DNA from: Myxococcus xanthus
GTDB taxonomy: Bacteria; Myxococcota; Myxococcia; Myxococcales; Myxococcaceae
DNA: 64,000 nucleotides
Direction of reading: 5' to 3'
Assembly (NCBI RefSeq): GCF_900106535.1
Contig: NZ_FNOH01000016.1
Coordinates: 151,187 to 215,186 of the forward strand
The notes beneath the pieces are model-generated. The model had not been told where the DNA came from and did not search any database. It worked only from the letters and a program-made list of their open reading frames with translations. The translations under genes and the position numbers were made by a program. Shown here piece by piece: positions 52,651 through 60,817 of this stretch. The stretch's first letter is position 1, and every line of letters begins with the position of its first letter.

Positions 52651-52984
52651 ACCTATTCGGAAGTCTCCCGAGGTGCACCGCAATGAGTACCCTTGCGAGT
52701 CCAGGCTCCACGGTCACTACATTGAGTAGGGGAGTTCGTTCGAAGGCAAAGAAAACCGCCCGGTCCGTACCACCACAGGAGGGCGACTGCAGTCCATTCC
52801 GAGCTAAGATGTAGCCCTGGGGAGTCACACATCACTCAGCTTTGTGCGGGCGCCATGAAGTCGCTGGAGTGGCCCCTCGATCACCTCAGCTCGTGGAGCG
52901 TCCCCGGCAACTTCCCGGCCTTGCCATGTGGACCATCTTTTACATGCTGGCTATTCTTGGCGGCACACGCGCCAAGGAGGGCCC
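52651..52984. other. Gene-poor gap before the membrane-protein gene
   Basis: No convincing gene on either strand. A good ribosome site (AAGGAGGG) near the right edge belongs to the gene at 52985. No clear promoter hexamers with proper spacing were found. Confidence 0.4.
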
Positions 52985-53665
52985 ATGAAAGACCTGATCA
53001 CCAGCTTCACCTCCCCAATTACCTCGGCGGATGATGCGGATAAGGCACTCAAGGACGCATCGAAGGCACTCTGGTTCATTGCCGGTCTACAGACGCTCGC
53101 ATTGCTGGTTTTGGCCTTCCTGGCGAAAGGTGACTCCGCCAAGCACATCGGCGGTCTCGTGGACGCCCTAATACTTGCGGTCGGGGCATACTTCCTACCT
53201 CGTCGTCGGAGTCGCGCCCTTGCTGTTGTGGTGCTGCTGCTCGCGTCGGTCGGTTTGGTGACGACGGTGCTCAACCGGATGGGTGCGTCCCTTTCAGGGG
53301 GCCGCAATATCTGGTTGGGGCTCGCGCTCGTTGCGATCTCCGTCTCCGGTGTGCGAGCAGCCTTCGCCTACCATCGCTACGTTCCTTCGCGCGCGCAACT
53401 GGGGAACATCGCACTGGTAGTCGTTCTGACGAGCGTTTACGCGGCCATTACGCTGGTGGCCACGCTTATTGTGGCGGCCGTCCTTGGACTGTCGGATGAT
53501 CAAGCCAGTATCGCCGCCGTGCTTACAATGGTGGCAGTGCTGACAGCGGGCTACGCAGGCACCCTGCCCTTTGTCAGACACCGCCCCTTTGCCATCCCAG
53601 CTCTTACAGCACCTAACGAAAGTGCAGACCGGGCTGTTCAGCCGCAAGGGCCATCTCCAGCCTGA
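52985..53665 (+). CDS. Orphan multipass membrane protein
   Basis: 226 residues from ATG 52985, with AAGGAGGG five bases upstream, one of the strongest ribosome sites in the window. It has an amphipathic N-terminus (DDADKALKDASKALWFIAGL), then about six hydrophobic segments (LQTLALLVLAFLA, LIVAAVLGLSDDQASIAAVL and others) and a short polar tail. There are no catalytic motifs. It is the only plus-strand gene in the island apart from transposase relics. Between defence genes it could be a membrane-acting accessory or simply cargo. Function unknown. Confidence 0.75.
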   Translation: MKDLITSFTSPITSADDADKALKDASKALWFIAGLQTLALLVLAFLAKGDSAKHIGGLVDALILAVGAYFLPRRRSRALAVVVLLLASVGLVTTVLNRMGASLSGGRNIWLGLALVAISVSGVRAAFAYHRYVPSRAQLGNIALVVVLTSVYAAITLVATLIVAAVLGLSDDQASIAAVLTMVAVLTAGYAGTLPFVRHRPFAIPALTAPNESADRAVQPQGPSPA

Positions 53666-53670
53666 GGAAC

Positions 53671-53766
53671 ATGGTCCGCGAACTCGTTCCCGACGCCACC
53701 TGGCAGCTCGTGACACCGCTGCGACTCTTCTTCGGCCCAAGAAAAGCTGGGCCGTCTTCGGGCGAA
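53671..53766 (+). pseudogene. Transposase N-terminal remnant (IS5-like)
   Basis: About 30 codons read MVRELVPDATWQLVTPLRLF, close to the start of many IS5-family transposases (elvpd..W..v.PLLP), then a stop. The remaining element is gone. Nearby TGTCTAGAACCGGTCTC (53859-53875) may be part of an old terminal repeat. Confidence 0.5.
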
Positions 53767-53950
53767 TGACAGCACAGCGCATCGGCCACGTCCTTCACTC
53801 AGCGCCACAAGTGCTCCTTCCGCACGCCCTCGCCCGGCTACTTCCAACAACTTAGCTGTCTAGAACCGGTCTCGAAATTGAGCGAGCAGGCATGAGGGCG
53901 AATGCCGGGCTGCTAATCGACATGGAAGGGATGGCCATGTTCGAAGCTGA

Positions 53951-54729
53951 CCGGTAGACCTGACTTATGAACAGTGGAGTCTGATTGAGCCGCTTCTTCC
54001 CGCGCGGAAGTTGAAGCGGGAGGACCGGTCTGGGCGAACGCCCACCCCCTCACGAGCGCTGTGGGACGGAATCCTGTGCATTCTGCGAACCCGGGGCGCA
54101 GTGGTGCGAGCTGCCGCGGGAGAAGTACCCGCCCTACAAGACGGTCCACCGCTGGTTCCAGGGCTGGGTGCGGGACGGTACTTTCCGCGCCGTCCTGCGC
54201 GCCTTGGCCCTGGACCTGAAGGTGCGTGGAGGCTTCGACCTGGAGGCGGGCTTCGTCGACGCGTACTTCGCCTCGGCGAAAAAGGGGGGCCCTGCGTCGG
54301 CAAACGAAGCGGGGCAAGAGGACGAAGGTCATGGCAGCTGCAGACGGCGCTGGTCTTCCTCTCGCCATTGGCACGGCAAGCGCTTCTCCCCACGAAACCA
54401 GGCTCCTCGAAGCCACTCTCGACGAAAGCCTCATCGACGAGCTTCCCGAGCGGCTCATCGGCGACAAACCCTATGACGCTGACAAGCTCGACGAGCGACT
54501 GTGGCATCAGCGGGGAGTGAAGCTGATTGCCTCGCACCGCCGAGGCCGCAAGACGAAGACGCAGGATGGGCGCGAGCTACGTCGCTACCGTCGACGCTGG
54601 AAGGTGGAGCGACTCTTTGCCTGGCTCCAAAACTTCCGCCGTCTCGTCACCCGCTACGAGGTGAAGGTGGAGAACTTCCTCGGATTCCTCCACCTCGGCT
54701 GCATCCTCATCCTCTTGAGGCAATTCTGA
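53951..54729 (+). pseudogene. IS5-type transposase, frameshifted
   Basis: A transposase readable across three frames. It starts LTYEQWSLIEPLLPARKLKR, then WDGILCILRT. One extra C near 54091 shifts to GAQWCELPREKYPPYKTVHR. Then comes FVDAYFASAKKGG with the first DDE Asp, a shift at the A/G run near 54278-54290 and a one-base loss near 54300. The last part ends in LIGDKPYDADKLD, RRRWKVERLFAWLQNFRRLV and LGCILILLRQF. No valid start codon precedes it. The A/G-run shift could be a programmed -1 site of this family, but the other two are mutations. Terminal repeats were not resolved. Confidence 0.8.
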
Positions 54730-54829
54730 GATCACCTCTACGCTCGAACGCCCCACACATATCATGCTTTTGTTGCGCGCTTCATTCCCCGAGGCAATAC
54801 CAAGCACTCCCCAGACACCCCAAAAATCA

Positions 54830-55972
54830 TTAATATTCAAAATTATTATGATAATCACCTCTCAACGAAACTCGCTTAATGAGGCGTTCAAGCTCATCGG
54901 CGGACTGAGCCGCGGCGAAATACTCCCTGCAGCTTTGCTCATCATAAGCGACATCGAGCCCCGCTTCGGCCCAACGCCAGCCGCCCCCTAGCTTCTCGCG
55001 CAGATAACCGTCGAACCGATCAAGAGCCGCACATATCTCCCAAAATGAAGCATGTCCAATAGGATTAAAAACAAAAGAAAATCCGTCGCCATGCCGAGTC
55101 ATTCGAGCAGGAAGAGCAGCCACATCCGGCAGATGAAAGTACAGAGAGCCAACTCCTGGCTCGAATCCTCCATGCGCCAACGGATTTCGCAAGGCATCTC
55201 GAATGCGCCTAATCCGTTCGTACAGCGAACTTGCAGCCGGATCTGCCTTGAAGTCAAAGAGGCGATGAATCTTCCTTGACCACTTCTCAGCAATAAAACT
55301 CATGAGCTGACCACCTCCTGGCTCGAACCCCAAGAACGGCAACGAAAGCACCAACACATGCTCAGCTCTACTGAAATAGGCATTCATCATTGCCTCAGCG
55401 TAGTACCCGCCTTCTCTTGCCGCCCTCCACGGGGCACGCAACTCGGCAGACAGCCATTTCTCATTGCCTTGACCATTGGCTGCCGGCAGCGATTCGGGAG
55501 GCCCATACACCTCAGCAGCCTTTGCGCGAAAGAACTGATACGTCCGCTCAAAATGATGAAACCTATTGGCGATTGTCACCCTGCCATCGCGCGCCTGTTC
55601 CCGAACAAACGGTTCGAGGTACTTCTCAACGATCCGAACCGACTTCTCAATTTTCCCCAAAACCTCTCTGACTAACGGCGACCCCTCTGGGTGATTAACC
55701 TGAGTCGTCACCGTGAAACCGAACTTCCTGAGCGACACCGAAAAGAACGCCTCCTCGTATTCAAACGAAACTCCCCATCGAGTCTTCTCCCAAGGGCCGA
55801 GCGCCTCCAGGCCAAGGACATCTCGCAGAACAAAGAGCACAAGTTCCGGGACTGGGAACTGGTCATTTGCCTTGAACTCAGTGAAGTGACGATCCTTCTC
55901 ATAGTCTTTCGGAAGAGGCTTCAGTTTCTTCAGCATCAAAGCAACTCTCTTACGAAGTTCGTCAGCAATCAT
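54830..55972 (-). CDS. HEPN-motif protein, putative RNase effector
   Basis: 380 residues. No named family is recognised. The C-terminal half is helical (AMMNAYFSRAEHVLVLSLPF, FIAEKWSRKIHRLF) and contains RIRDALRNPLAHGGFE. Arg262-Asn-x3-His267 is the R-x4-6-H catalytic motif of HEPN ribonucleases, with the preferred Asn after Arg. The N-terminal half is mixed α/β (DQFPVPELVLFVLRDVLG) and may be a sensor. It is lower in GC than core genes. It sits alone between transposase relics and repeat copy 3, on the same strand as the other defence genes. A single-gene abortive-infection factor is a reasonable guess; HEPN assignment rests on one motif and helix context. Confidence 0.65.
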   Translation of the reverse strand: MIADELRKRVALMLKKLKPLPKDYEKDRHFTEFKANDQFPVPELVLFVLRDVLGLEALGPWEKTRWGVSFEYEEAFFSVSLRKFGFTVTTQVNHPEGSPLVREVLGKIEKSVRIVEKYLEPFVREQARDGRVTIANRFHHFERTYQFFRAKAAEVYGPPESLPAANGQGNEKWLSAELRAPWRAAREGGYYAEAMMNAYFSRAEHVLVLSLPFLGFEPGGGQLMSFIAEKWSRKIHRLFDFKADPAASSLYERIRRIRDALRNPLAHGGFEPGVGSLYFHLPDVAALPARMTRHGDGFSFVFNPIGHASFWEICAALDRFDGYLREKLGGGWRWAEAGLDVAYDEQSCREYFAAAQSADELERLIKRVSLRGDYHNNFEY

Positions 55973-56093
55973 AACTCGTGGACCTTTGCGTTCCAGGGGA
56001 CAACCAGCATCCTAAAGTATGCATCGACCTCGCCACAAACTCTGTGCCCCTGATCACCGCCCTTCACATGTACTTGAGCGCCTACCGCTAGTC

Positions 56094-56340
56094 AGAACTG
56101 GTGCAGTTCCACCTCGCGAACGAGTGCGTGTGCGCGTGTTCCGGCAGAGCTTCGCAGAGTTGCATGTACCGGTAGGCGCGAAGGAAGGGCAGCCAGACGC
56201 GCTTGCCGACGCGCACCTGGGACTCCTCCAGCTTCTTGCGCGGTATCCACTGCCCGCCCAGGCGCCGGACGAGCACGTTGCCCAGGTAGGCCCCCACCGC
56301 TGGCGTCACCCGCTCGTCGATGAGCTCCCGCTCGTGTCGC
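56094..56340 (-). pseudogene. Dispersed gene-tail fragment, copy 3
   Basis: Minus-strand reading RERHERELIDERVTPAVGAY, LGNVLVRRLGGQWIPRKKLE, ESQVRVGKRVWLPFLRAYRY, MQ, then decay where copy 2 has its final 25 residues. Bases 56182-56230 match 52495-52543 with only about 2-3 differences. It extends further 5' than copy 2. It lies upstream of the HEPN gene and downstream of sitI, again in the minus orientation. Confidence 0.65.
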
Positions 56341-56540
56341 TCCCGGACTGTGCTCCGCAGTCCTGTCCTGCTTCGATTGCTTCTTCACATCCACCTCACG
56401 AGAAGAGGCTATCAGCCGGCGAGGAGCCTCAAGAAGTTCCGCAACGGAGGACAAGCCTCTTTGTGGTCAGGAAATGCCGGATTGCGCCCAATTTCAATAA
56501 AGGGCGTGGAGCATCGCGGGCAATGCGACGGGATTGCGCA

Positions 56541-56996
56541 TCAGAGCAATGGCGAATTTAGGGGCTGGATTTTGTAGGGAACACTGATCTCGTTCGCCAA
56601 ATGGAGGCCGTCTGTCCAGTTTCCACGGTCGGCGTTGAGCGTTAGAACGCCCCCGATGCGCTGCAAAACGATGTGCTCTCCATTGAAAAGGAGGACACCA
56701 TCGCGGCCGTGCTCAAGCAGGAGCAATGATGCGCGCAACATAGTTCGGCATCCGGCGGCATACTCAGGGCTGTTGGGATTGAGCCTGAAGCCGACCAGCA
56801 TGCTGGGCTTGAAGTGGAAATCCTCCTCAAACAGGGACCGACTCTCCTCATCGAGATTAATGGCCCAAATCCATAGGGCGGGTCCAATCAAATGAGATTC
56901 ATCGCCCCATGAAAGACAAAATTGGTCGGCAAGGAGGCGAAGAGCCTGCATTGGCGCCATGTCGGTTTCAAACTTAAGCCCATTCTCAAGACCCAT
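56541..56996 (-). CDS. sitI: SitI-type immunity protein
   Basis: 151 residues with the look of SitI3-type immunity proteins: GLENGLKFETDMAPMQALRL, SMLVGFRLNPNSPEYAAG, ASLLLLEHGRDGVLLFNGEH and a C-terminal YKIQPLNSPLL. No signal peptide, so it is cytoplasmic, as needed to block a toxin that acts inside. It directly follows the toxin gene by 67 bp on the same strand. It should bind and neutralise only the matching SitA toxin domain. GC is lower than in sitB and the first half of sitA. Family recognition is from memory of SitI3-like sequences. Confidence 0.8.
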   Translation of the reverse strand: MGLENGLKFETDMAPMQALRLLADQFCLSWGDESHLIGPALWIWAINLDEESRSLFEEDFHFKPSMLVGFRLNPNSPEYAAGCRTMLRASLLLLEHGRDGVLLFNGEHIVLQRIGGVLTLNADRGNWTDGLHLANEISVPYKIQPLNSPLL

Positions 56997-57063
56997 GACA
57001 TACTCCTATCGGACAAGCCTATCTATCATCAACAACAGCCCTATTGAACCCCGAGCACCTGCT

Positions 57064-58695
57064 TCAAGGGTAAATCAAGGAGACCTTCCCGTCTTTGATG
57101 CCCAATACTTCCTTCAGCCCCTGAATGGGATATTTAAGAAACTGCTCCCGAACCTCGGCGACTGGTACAGGAGTGTCCTCCAAGTTCATGACAATTCGAT
57201 CCGCCTGCCCTGACTCCACTTTGGACTCCCTGACGTAGTCCCACATGTTTCTCACTCTCCTCCCATTTGGAGCATAGCAGTCCGCATACTCTCCATTGAT
57301 TCTATAGTCAGGCTCCTTGCCATTGGGCTTTGGAGCCGGGTTCTGCTCAACGTGATATCCATTTTCTGCGAGAATCTCGGCCGACTCATTCTCTCGCTGA
57401 ATGGATTTAATGTTGGCTGGATCCTTGTCATGCGGCCCTGGGGTGGTTTTTCGTCCTGTAAGGCTCCCCTTGAGCTTTGGTCCACCGCCACTTCCTGCCG
57501 CCTGACTGAGGACAACGATGGTTCCAACTCCTGCCCCCACTACTGTGGCCATCTTCCCAACCGGCACCGCGACACGCTGAATCGCCAGGGCGCCCTGGGC
57601 AGAGAGAGAGAGGATGGGCACCATGGCTTCGGCGCCGCCCATGGCGCTTGTCAGAGTGCGCGTGACGCCGTTGGCGGAGCCCCCGGCAATCAACAGGGTG
57701 GTGCTCAGCTTGGCCACTGCCTTCATCTGCTCGCCGGCCGTCATGTACCGGAAGCGCTCCCAGTACTCGGGGGAAGACGCAATGAGGGCGGCCACGCCCG
57801 CGGGCAGATGTCGCAACGCGAGGATGCTGTCCGTCGGATACGTGAAGAGGTGGCCCAGGGCGTGGTACAGCTCGACAAAGGCGTCCTCCGCACCGTCTAA
57901 CGTACGACTGACGACGTCCGCGTCGTCATACACCTCTGCATATGCCCCTTCGTTCAGCTCCCGGAATTGGGCATCAAGGAGGCGGAAGATGCCGCCTTGG
58001 CTGCCGTAGAAACGGCCCAACTCGAAGCCGTGCGCGCGGAAGGCCCCGTCCTTCCACGCCACCTCGGCCACCCTCTGCTGGGTGCGCCCATTGCGCACCC
58101 ACGCCAGGTAGCCGTCCGGTCGAAGTACTGCTACGCCCTGGAAGCGCGCTACCCGGCGCAGCAACTCGGCCCGGGACACCTCTCCGCCCTCCAGCACCTC
58201 GCGTAACAGGTGGCCCACGGCCATTCGAGGCGGGAAGTTCCCTAGCGTCACCGGAGTCTCCACCAGCAATGCCAGCAGGCGATCCGCTTCTTCTGGGGTG
58301 AAGGGGTTGACGCGCGGAGGGAGTACGTCGGTGTCGCCGAGGCCCGCCAGCACCAACAGCTTTTCGAAGGCGTCCACCTCCAACATTCCTGTTTCCACCG
58401 CGAGTACGGCCATATCGGCTGGAGAAGCCGCAATGACGGCTGTACCCATGGAGGCGCGCCCTGGGCGGCGACGACGAAGCCGCGCTTCCTCGTCCTCATC
58501 CGTCGAAGCGGCGGCGGACGAGGCCACCAGGTACGTATTGCCCGCACTGCTGCTCAACGTTCCGGCGTGCGACACGCGCGCCCCCTGGCCCAGCGCCACT
58601 CCATGGCCGGACAGAGGCGTCAGCGTGGCACACCCAGACGCCAGCAGCAGGGTGCCCCACAGGGACACCCACTTCCCCAGAGACTCAGCGGCCAT
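57064..58695 (-). CDS. sitA: SitA lipoprotein toxin with CdiA-CT-like nuclease domain
   Basis: 543 residues from ATG 58695 (GGGGGTGG just upstream; overlaps sitB by 11 bases). Lipoprotein signal with lipobox LASGC (Cys22), a long conserved SitA body with helical hydrophobic segments (AVPVGKMATVVGAGVGTIVV near 395-420), then a variable C-terminal toxin, about 430-543. The toxin reads ENESAEILAENGYHVEQNP, KEPDYRINGEYADCY, KVESGQADRIVMNLEDTPVP. This E...PDY...D...K...Q pattern resembles the CdiA C-terminal tRNA nucleases. In M. xanthus, SitA toxins move to siblings by TraA/B outer-membrane exchange and kill cells lacking SitI. The toxin-coding end is lower in GC than the rest, as expected for swapped tips. 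Confidence 0.82.
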   Translation of the reverse strand: MAAESLGKWVSLWGTLLLASGCATLTPLSGHGVALGQGARVSHAGTLSSSAGNTYLVASSAAASTDEDEEARLRRRRPGRASMGTAVIAASPADMAVLAVETGMLEVDAFEKLLVLAGLGDTDVLPPRVNPFTPEEADRLLALLVETPVTLGNFPPRMAVGHLLREVLEGGEVSRAELLRRVARFQGVAVLRPDGYLAWVRNGRTQQRVAEVAWKDGAFRAHGFELGRFYGSQGGIFRLLDAQFRELNEGAYAEVYDDADVVSRTLDGAEDAFVELYHALGHLFTYPTDSILALRHLPAGVAALIASSPEYWERFRYMTAGEQMKAVAKLSTTLLIAGGSANGVTRTLTSAMGGAEAMVPILSLSAQGALAIQRVAVPVGKMATVVGAGVGTIVVLSQAAGSGGGPKLKGSLTGRKTTPGPHDKDPANIKSIQRENESAEILAENGYHVEQNPAPKPNGKEPDYRINGEYADCYAPNGRRVRNMWDYVRESKVESGQADRIVMNLEDTPVPVAEVREQFLKYPIQGLKEVLGIKDGKVSLIYP

Positions 58696-60187
58696 TGTCC
58701 ACCCCCATGCCGAGCGACGCGAATGCCCCCGGACGTAACGGGCCTTCCGCCGTGGGGTACAGCAGTGTACCGCCCTGCCCGAGTGCATAGAGTCGTCCCC
58801 CCCAAAAGCGCCAGCGCACCTCTCCAGAAGCCAGGTAGCGGGCCCACGGCTGACGCATGCCCACGGCCAGTCCCTTCACCGCCACCTCCAGGTTGCGGTG
58901 CAGCAGTTGCACCGCCAGCCGTCCGTCCACATCCACGCGGCCCCAACTGAAGGCCTCGGCGCCCATGGAGAGGTGCAGGTGGCGCTGCAATACCTCGCCC
59001 AGCAACACCGCGTCCCATGCCACCATGGCTTCCGCATACACGGAGTACCCTTCCGGGAAGGACGCCTGGGCCAACGGCAGGCCCGAGGTGCCCGCCGCCT
59101 GCAACCGCGCCAACTCGTAGTCCGCGCCGAAATAACCCTGCCGAAAGCCTCCATGCTGCCGGCGTGCCTCCAGCCGCAGCCGCAAGTCCAGTGTCGGTGT
59201 CACCGCGTCTGCACCGACGCCGGCCACGGCGCCCCAGGCACCTCCTGCACCGGGACGGCCGCCCCATCCGGCAAATACGTGCATTTCCAGGGCGCGCCGC
59301 CCCTTGCGCTGCACCAGCACCACCGCCGTCGCGTCCAGGTGCGCCAGCGTCACCTCGGCCGACTTCACCTCCCCACGTCCCCAGTCATGAATGGCGGAGA
59401 GCGAGAGGGTGTAGCGCCCCGGCTGCTTCGGCCGGCCGAAGAGGACATGCTGCACGTCCAACTCGAGTTCCCCACCCATGAGACGGGCTCCCAGCACATC
59501 AGAGGAGAATGCCTCCATGTACAGAGGCCCCAGCGTGCCGGTGAGGAGGGCACCCGCAGGGTGGTAGTCTGGGTTCGTGCGGTTGGAGTAGCGCTGCACC
59601 AGGTGCCCGGATACCAGGTGAAAACCCTCCATTGCCCCCACCCACAGCGCGACGGGGGATGTGTCCGCGCCCAGCTTGAGGGCGCGCACCAACTGGCCCC
59701 AGTCCGACAGGCTGTCCCAGTCCTCCTTTCGAACCAAGCCCGCCCCTTCTCCCCCTCCCCACATGCGCAGCCGCACTGGCGCACCCGCGTTGAGGCCAAA
59801 CTTCTCTCCGCCGTCTATCACCAGCGTCGGTTCCAGTTGAATGAAGCCCTCGTCCTCGCCAACACCTCGCCTGGGCAGTAGCGTCAGCGTGGTGGCCTCC
59901 AAGCGCAGCAGGTAGCCCCACCTCGCAGCCGAAGGGAGCAGGACGGGCAACTCGTCAGGGGCAGGGGCAGGGGCCCGGCCTGGCGGCGTCGGCGCGACCT
60001 CAGATGGCGCACCTCGCTCAGGTGGCCTGCTCTCGTCAGGACGCGGATGTAGAGTGCCCTCCTGCATTCCGGCGGGCATGGTCACGTCCTCGCCGGCCTG
60101 AGGCTCCGCGAATTCCTTCGCCCACCCCATCCCGGGCAATAACAAGGGCAGCATCAGCGTCGCGGCCCAACATCGACTCAGAGACAT
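58685..60187 (-). CDS. sitB: SitB-like outer-membrane/periplasmic partner
   Basis: 500 residues from ATG 60187, with a perfect AGGAGG five bases upstream. Signal peptide (MSLSRCWAATLMLPLLLPGM), a Pro-rich segment, then β-strand-rich sequence with many aromatics (GRYTLSLSAIHDWGRGEV, VRWRFWGGRLYALGQGG), as in an outer-membrane barrel or surface protein. It is the first gene of sitB-sitA-sitI; in M. xanthus, SitB is reported to enhance SitA action. It overlaps sitA by 11 bases. The upstream intergenic region carries repeats that may hold the promoter. Confidence 0.75.
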   Translation of the reverse strand: MSLSRCWAATLMLPLLLPGMGWAKEFAEPQAGEDVTMPAGMQEGTLHPRPDESRPPERGAPSEVAPTPPGRAPAPAPDELPVLLPSAARWGYLLRLEATTLTLLPRRGVGEDEGFIQLEPTLVIDGGEKFGLNAGAPVRLRMWGGGEGAGLVRKEDWDSLSDWGQLVRALKLGADTSPVALWVGAMEGFHLVSGHLVQRYSNRTNPDYHPAGALLTGTLGPLYMEAFSSDVLGARLMGGELELDVQHVLFGRPKQPGRYTLSLSAIHDWGRGEVKSAEVTLAHLDATAVVLVQRKGRRALEMHVFAGWGGRPGAGGAWGAVAGVGADAVTPTLDLRLRLEARRQHGGFRQGYFGADYELARLQAAGTSGLPLAQASFPEGYSVYAEAMVAWDAVLLGEVLQRHLHLSMGAEAFSWGRVDVDGRLAVQLLHRNLEVAVKGLAVGMRQPWARYLASGEVRWRFWGGRLYALGQGGTLLYPTAEGPLRPGAFASLGMGVDNGR

Positions 60188-60324
60188 GTGCACCTCCTAT
60201 GAAACTCCCCGTTCAGTCGGAAGGACGAAGTTTCCCCGACAGGTCCGACAGGGCGCCGAGCCACGGGTAGATGCATTGCACTGAGGTCATCACCGACACC
60301 TTGACCGCGATTGGTCATGGGCAG

Positions 60325-60400
60325 ACGTGTCACGCCACGGCACCAGGAAGCCCCGGCCCTTCCCAACAGCAGGCACACGTGTCACGCCACGGCGCCAGGA
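60325..60400. repeat. Tandem 24-base direct repeat, 52-bp period
   Basis: ACGTGTCACGCCACGGCACC plus AGGA at 60325 recurs at 60377 with one mismatch (CACC to CGCC). It lies about 140 bp upstream of sitB on the antisense side; it could be regulator binding sites or a small duplication. Confidence 0.6.
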
Positions 60401-60709
60401 CGGTCCGGCTCCGCTCATGACTCCAAACGTGCAAATAGAGATGACTGAGGAAGGGCTCCTCAGCGTCCGTCAGGCACGCAGCCCGATGACGGCTACTCGG
60501 CGCACGATGACCGTCAGCACGTGCCTCACATGGCAGTGCGGGAGGTCCTCAGCGCAGCGCGAGAGCCCAACGCCTACTTCGATGCGGGGTTAGGAAGGTG
60601 GATCAAGCGCGTCGCCCTCCGGACGCTCTCCACAGCCACCAAGGAAGCGCGCAGCCGCGCGCATGTACGCAGCACAGTGGGGAACACATCGCCCTCCAGG
60701 GAACGCCAG

Positions 60710-60740
60710 AATGGACTACACCATTTAAATACAGTCCATT
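60710..60740. promoter_or_regulatory. Operator-like inverted repeat AATGGACT-N15-AGTCCATT
   Basis: Perfect 8-bp arms around an AT-rich centre containing ATTTAAAT. It lies between sitB and the DUF2381 gene. The centre could act as a -10 region covered by a dimeric regulator. No cognate regulator is encoded nearby. Confidence 0.4.
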
Positions 60741-60817
60741 TGACCCTGGAATGACATTCGCACAAGCTCACAAACGCCGGAAACCCATGAAAGGGCTTGG
60801 AGGCAGCGCTCGCTGGG

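Larger units (their letters stand above)
60188..60817. other. 630-bp gene-poor region upstream of sitB
   Basis: No supported gene. It contains a 24-base direct repeat (60325-60348 and 60377-60400) and an operator-like inverted repeat (60710-60740). A short open frame reading REVLSAAREPNAYFDAGLGR (from 60521) has no ribosome site and is not called. Confidence 0.45.

Noticed and set aside
56092..56454. 120-codon frame over repeat copy 3
   Set aside because: The conserved reading (RRLGGQWIPRKKLEESQVRV) is in another frame; this one is a shadow of the pseudogene.
57252..57527. 91-codon frame inside the SitA toxin region
   Set aside because: It lies on the same strand in a different frame from the clear toxin reading and has no ribosome site or domain.
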